From positions 1-64,000 of the forward strand of contig JAUIIO010000008.1 of assembly GCA_030431715.1 (NCBI GenBank): a stretch of 64,000 bases of DNA, read 5' to 3'. Below are positions 63,591-64,000 of this stretch, in pieces. How positions within the stretch are numbered: position 1 is the stretch's first letter; each line of letters starts with the position of its first letter. A program made the position numbers and the translations under genes. The notes under the pieces are model-generated. The model did not search any database, was not told the DNA's origin, and was given only the letters and a program-made list of their open reading frames with translations. The DNA comes from a bacterium. Its GTDB lineage: Bacteria; Bdellovibrionota_C; UBA2361; RFPC01.

Positions 63591-64000
63591 GCATATCTTC
63601 AGGAGCTCTAGCGATCGCTCTCGCGCTTTTGTACCTATCAGAAAATCCCGATTGCCCCACCCCAAAATGCAACACACTCGCCAGTTCAGTTTCTTCATGC
63701 ACCTGCGGCACTTCTACGTACAATAAAATGCCGTGGCATATGGGCAACACCTACTGTTGTAGTAGTAACACTGGCGAATACAATCTCCAGAGGTCGCCGT
63801 GTGAGAACTCAATCGACAAACAATTTCGAATGAGAAAAGCATTCTGCCACCCTATAACAATTCGGCGAGATGAAATTTTTGAGTTTTATAAACTCACACC
63901 GGGCGTATACCTAAAGATTCATCCAGCCCTTATCCCTATACTTGATTCGATAAAGGAGGAGCTCACCCCCTACTATCCAATCATTCGACAGAAAGATTCA
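63560..64000 (+). CDS. truncated cysteine-rich membrane-anchored protein (window edge)
   Basis: A frame beginning at 63560 overlaps the metH end by 31 bases and stays open to the window edge (147 codons). The ATG is preceded by GAGGAG at a proper spacing. A short basic start and a hydrophobic segment ([18 protein letters not shown]) indicate a signal anchor. The exposed part has many cysteines ([27 protein letters not shown]), suggesting disulfides or metal binding. The family is not recognised and the C-terminus is missing. Confidence 0.65.
   Translation, partial: MARAKFKLFLGISSGALAIALALLYLSENPDCPTPKCNTLASSVSSCTCGTSTYNKMPWHMGNTYCCSSNTGEYNLQRSPCENSIDKQFRMRKAFCHPITIRRDEIFEFYKLTPGVYLKIHPALIPILDSIKEELTPYYPIIRQKDS

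Overview
The window reads as a chromosomal segment of a Gram-negative bacterium. It carries outer-membrane lipoproteins, a type IV pilus secretin (PilQ) with PilM/N/O, a class A penicillin-binding protein, cobalamin-dependent MetH and the classic dnaX-ybaB-recR block. The mix (pilMNO/Q, Gld-type ABC exporter with a DUF4340 partner, thrombospondin type 3-like repeat protein, CpaB, many branched-chain-type binding proteins) suggests a 'deltaproteobacterial-grade' lineage such as Bdellovibrionota, Myxococcota, SAR324 or an uncultured relative. This is inference; there is no rRNA or marker that fixes the taxon.

Layout. 0-9.3 kb: small metabolic and transport genes (DoxX, VOC dioxygenase-like, yeast-type cytosine deaminase, orphan periplasmic binding protein, EamA transporter, sodium:solute symporter, GT39-like glycosyltransferase). 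9.4-15.6 kb: an accessory stretch of short orphan genes with several dispersed imperfect palindromes, two copies of a ~112-bp promoter-bearing repeat, and a large inverted repeat abutting a tRNA-Asn gene. 15.6-18.8 kb: tRNA-Asn, recR, ybaB and dnaX with three palindromic intergenic repeats. 19.2-30.8 kb: a basic small protein, a transmembrane J-domain protein, a DUF1573 protein, accC, accB, a lipoprotein, pilQ, pilO, pilN and pilM. 31-37 kb: priA, a coiled-coil/VWA membrane pair, and a secreted cyclophilin. 37.2-43.5 kb: PBP1A and a four-gene Gld-type ABC export operon. 43.6-51.6 kb: a saccharopine dehydrogenase-like enzyme, a third orphan binding protein, and a 1742-residue secreted protein with 22 Cys/Asp-rich calcium-type repeats. 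51.7-57.1 kb: a DUF2254 protein, an ABC-2 exporter trio, and an integral membrane protein ending in a glycosyltransferase-51 domain. 57.2-64 kb: small secreted proteins, CpaB, a lipoprotein, metH and a truncated Cys-rich membrane protein at the window edge.

Functional threads. The window is rich in envelope functions: pilus assembly (PilM/N/O/Q, CpaB), peptidoglycan synthesis (PBP1A, the GT51 membrane fusion), two ABC-2 export systems, lipoproteins and secreted repeat proteins. Fatty-acid initiation (AccB/AccC), replication and repair (DnaX, RecR, PriA) and methionine synthesis (MetH) form the housekeeping part.

The most unusual signals are non-coding or architectural. They include three tandem ~150-bp units with hexanucleotide-periodic hairpins between convergent genes at 36.8-37.2 kb, and a related nested hairpin with a GAGGAA tract at 57.7-58.0 kb. 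A run of ten A residues inside dnaX sits where gamma-subunit slippage would occur. A five-unit super-periodicity marks the giant repeat protein. The GT51 membrane fusion lacks one of the usual acidic residues. No complete previously undescribed multi-gene system could be demonstrated from sequence alone; the best candidates are the hexamer hairpins and the 9.4-15.6 kb accessory stretch.
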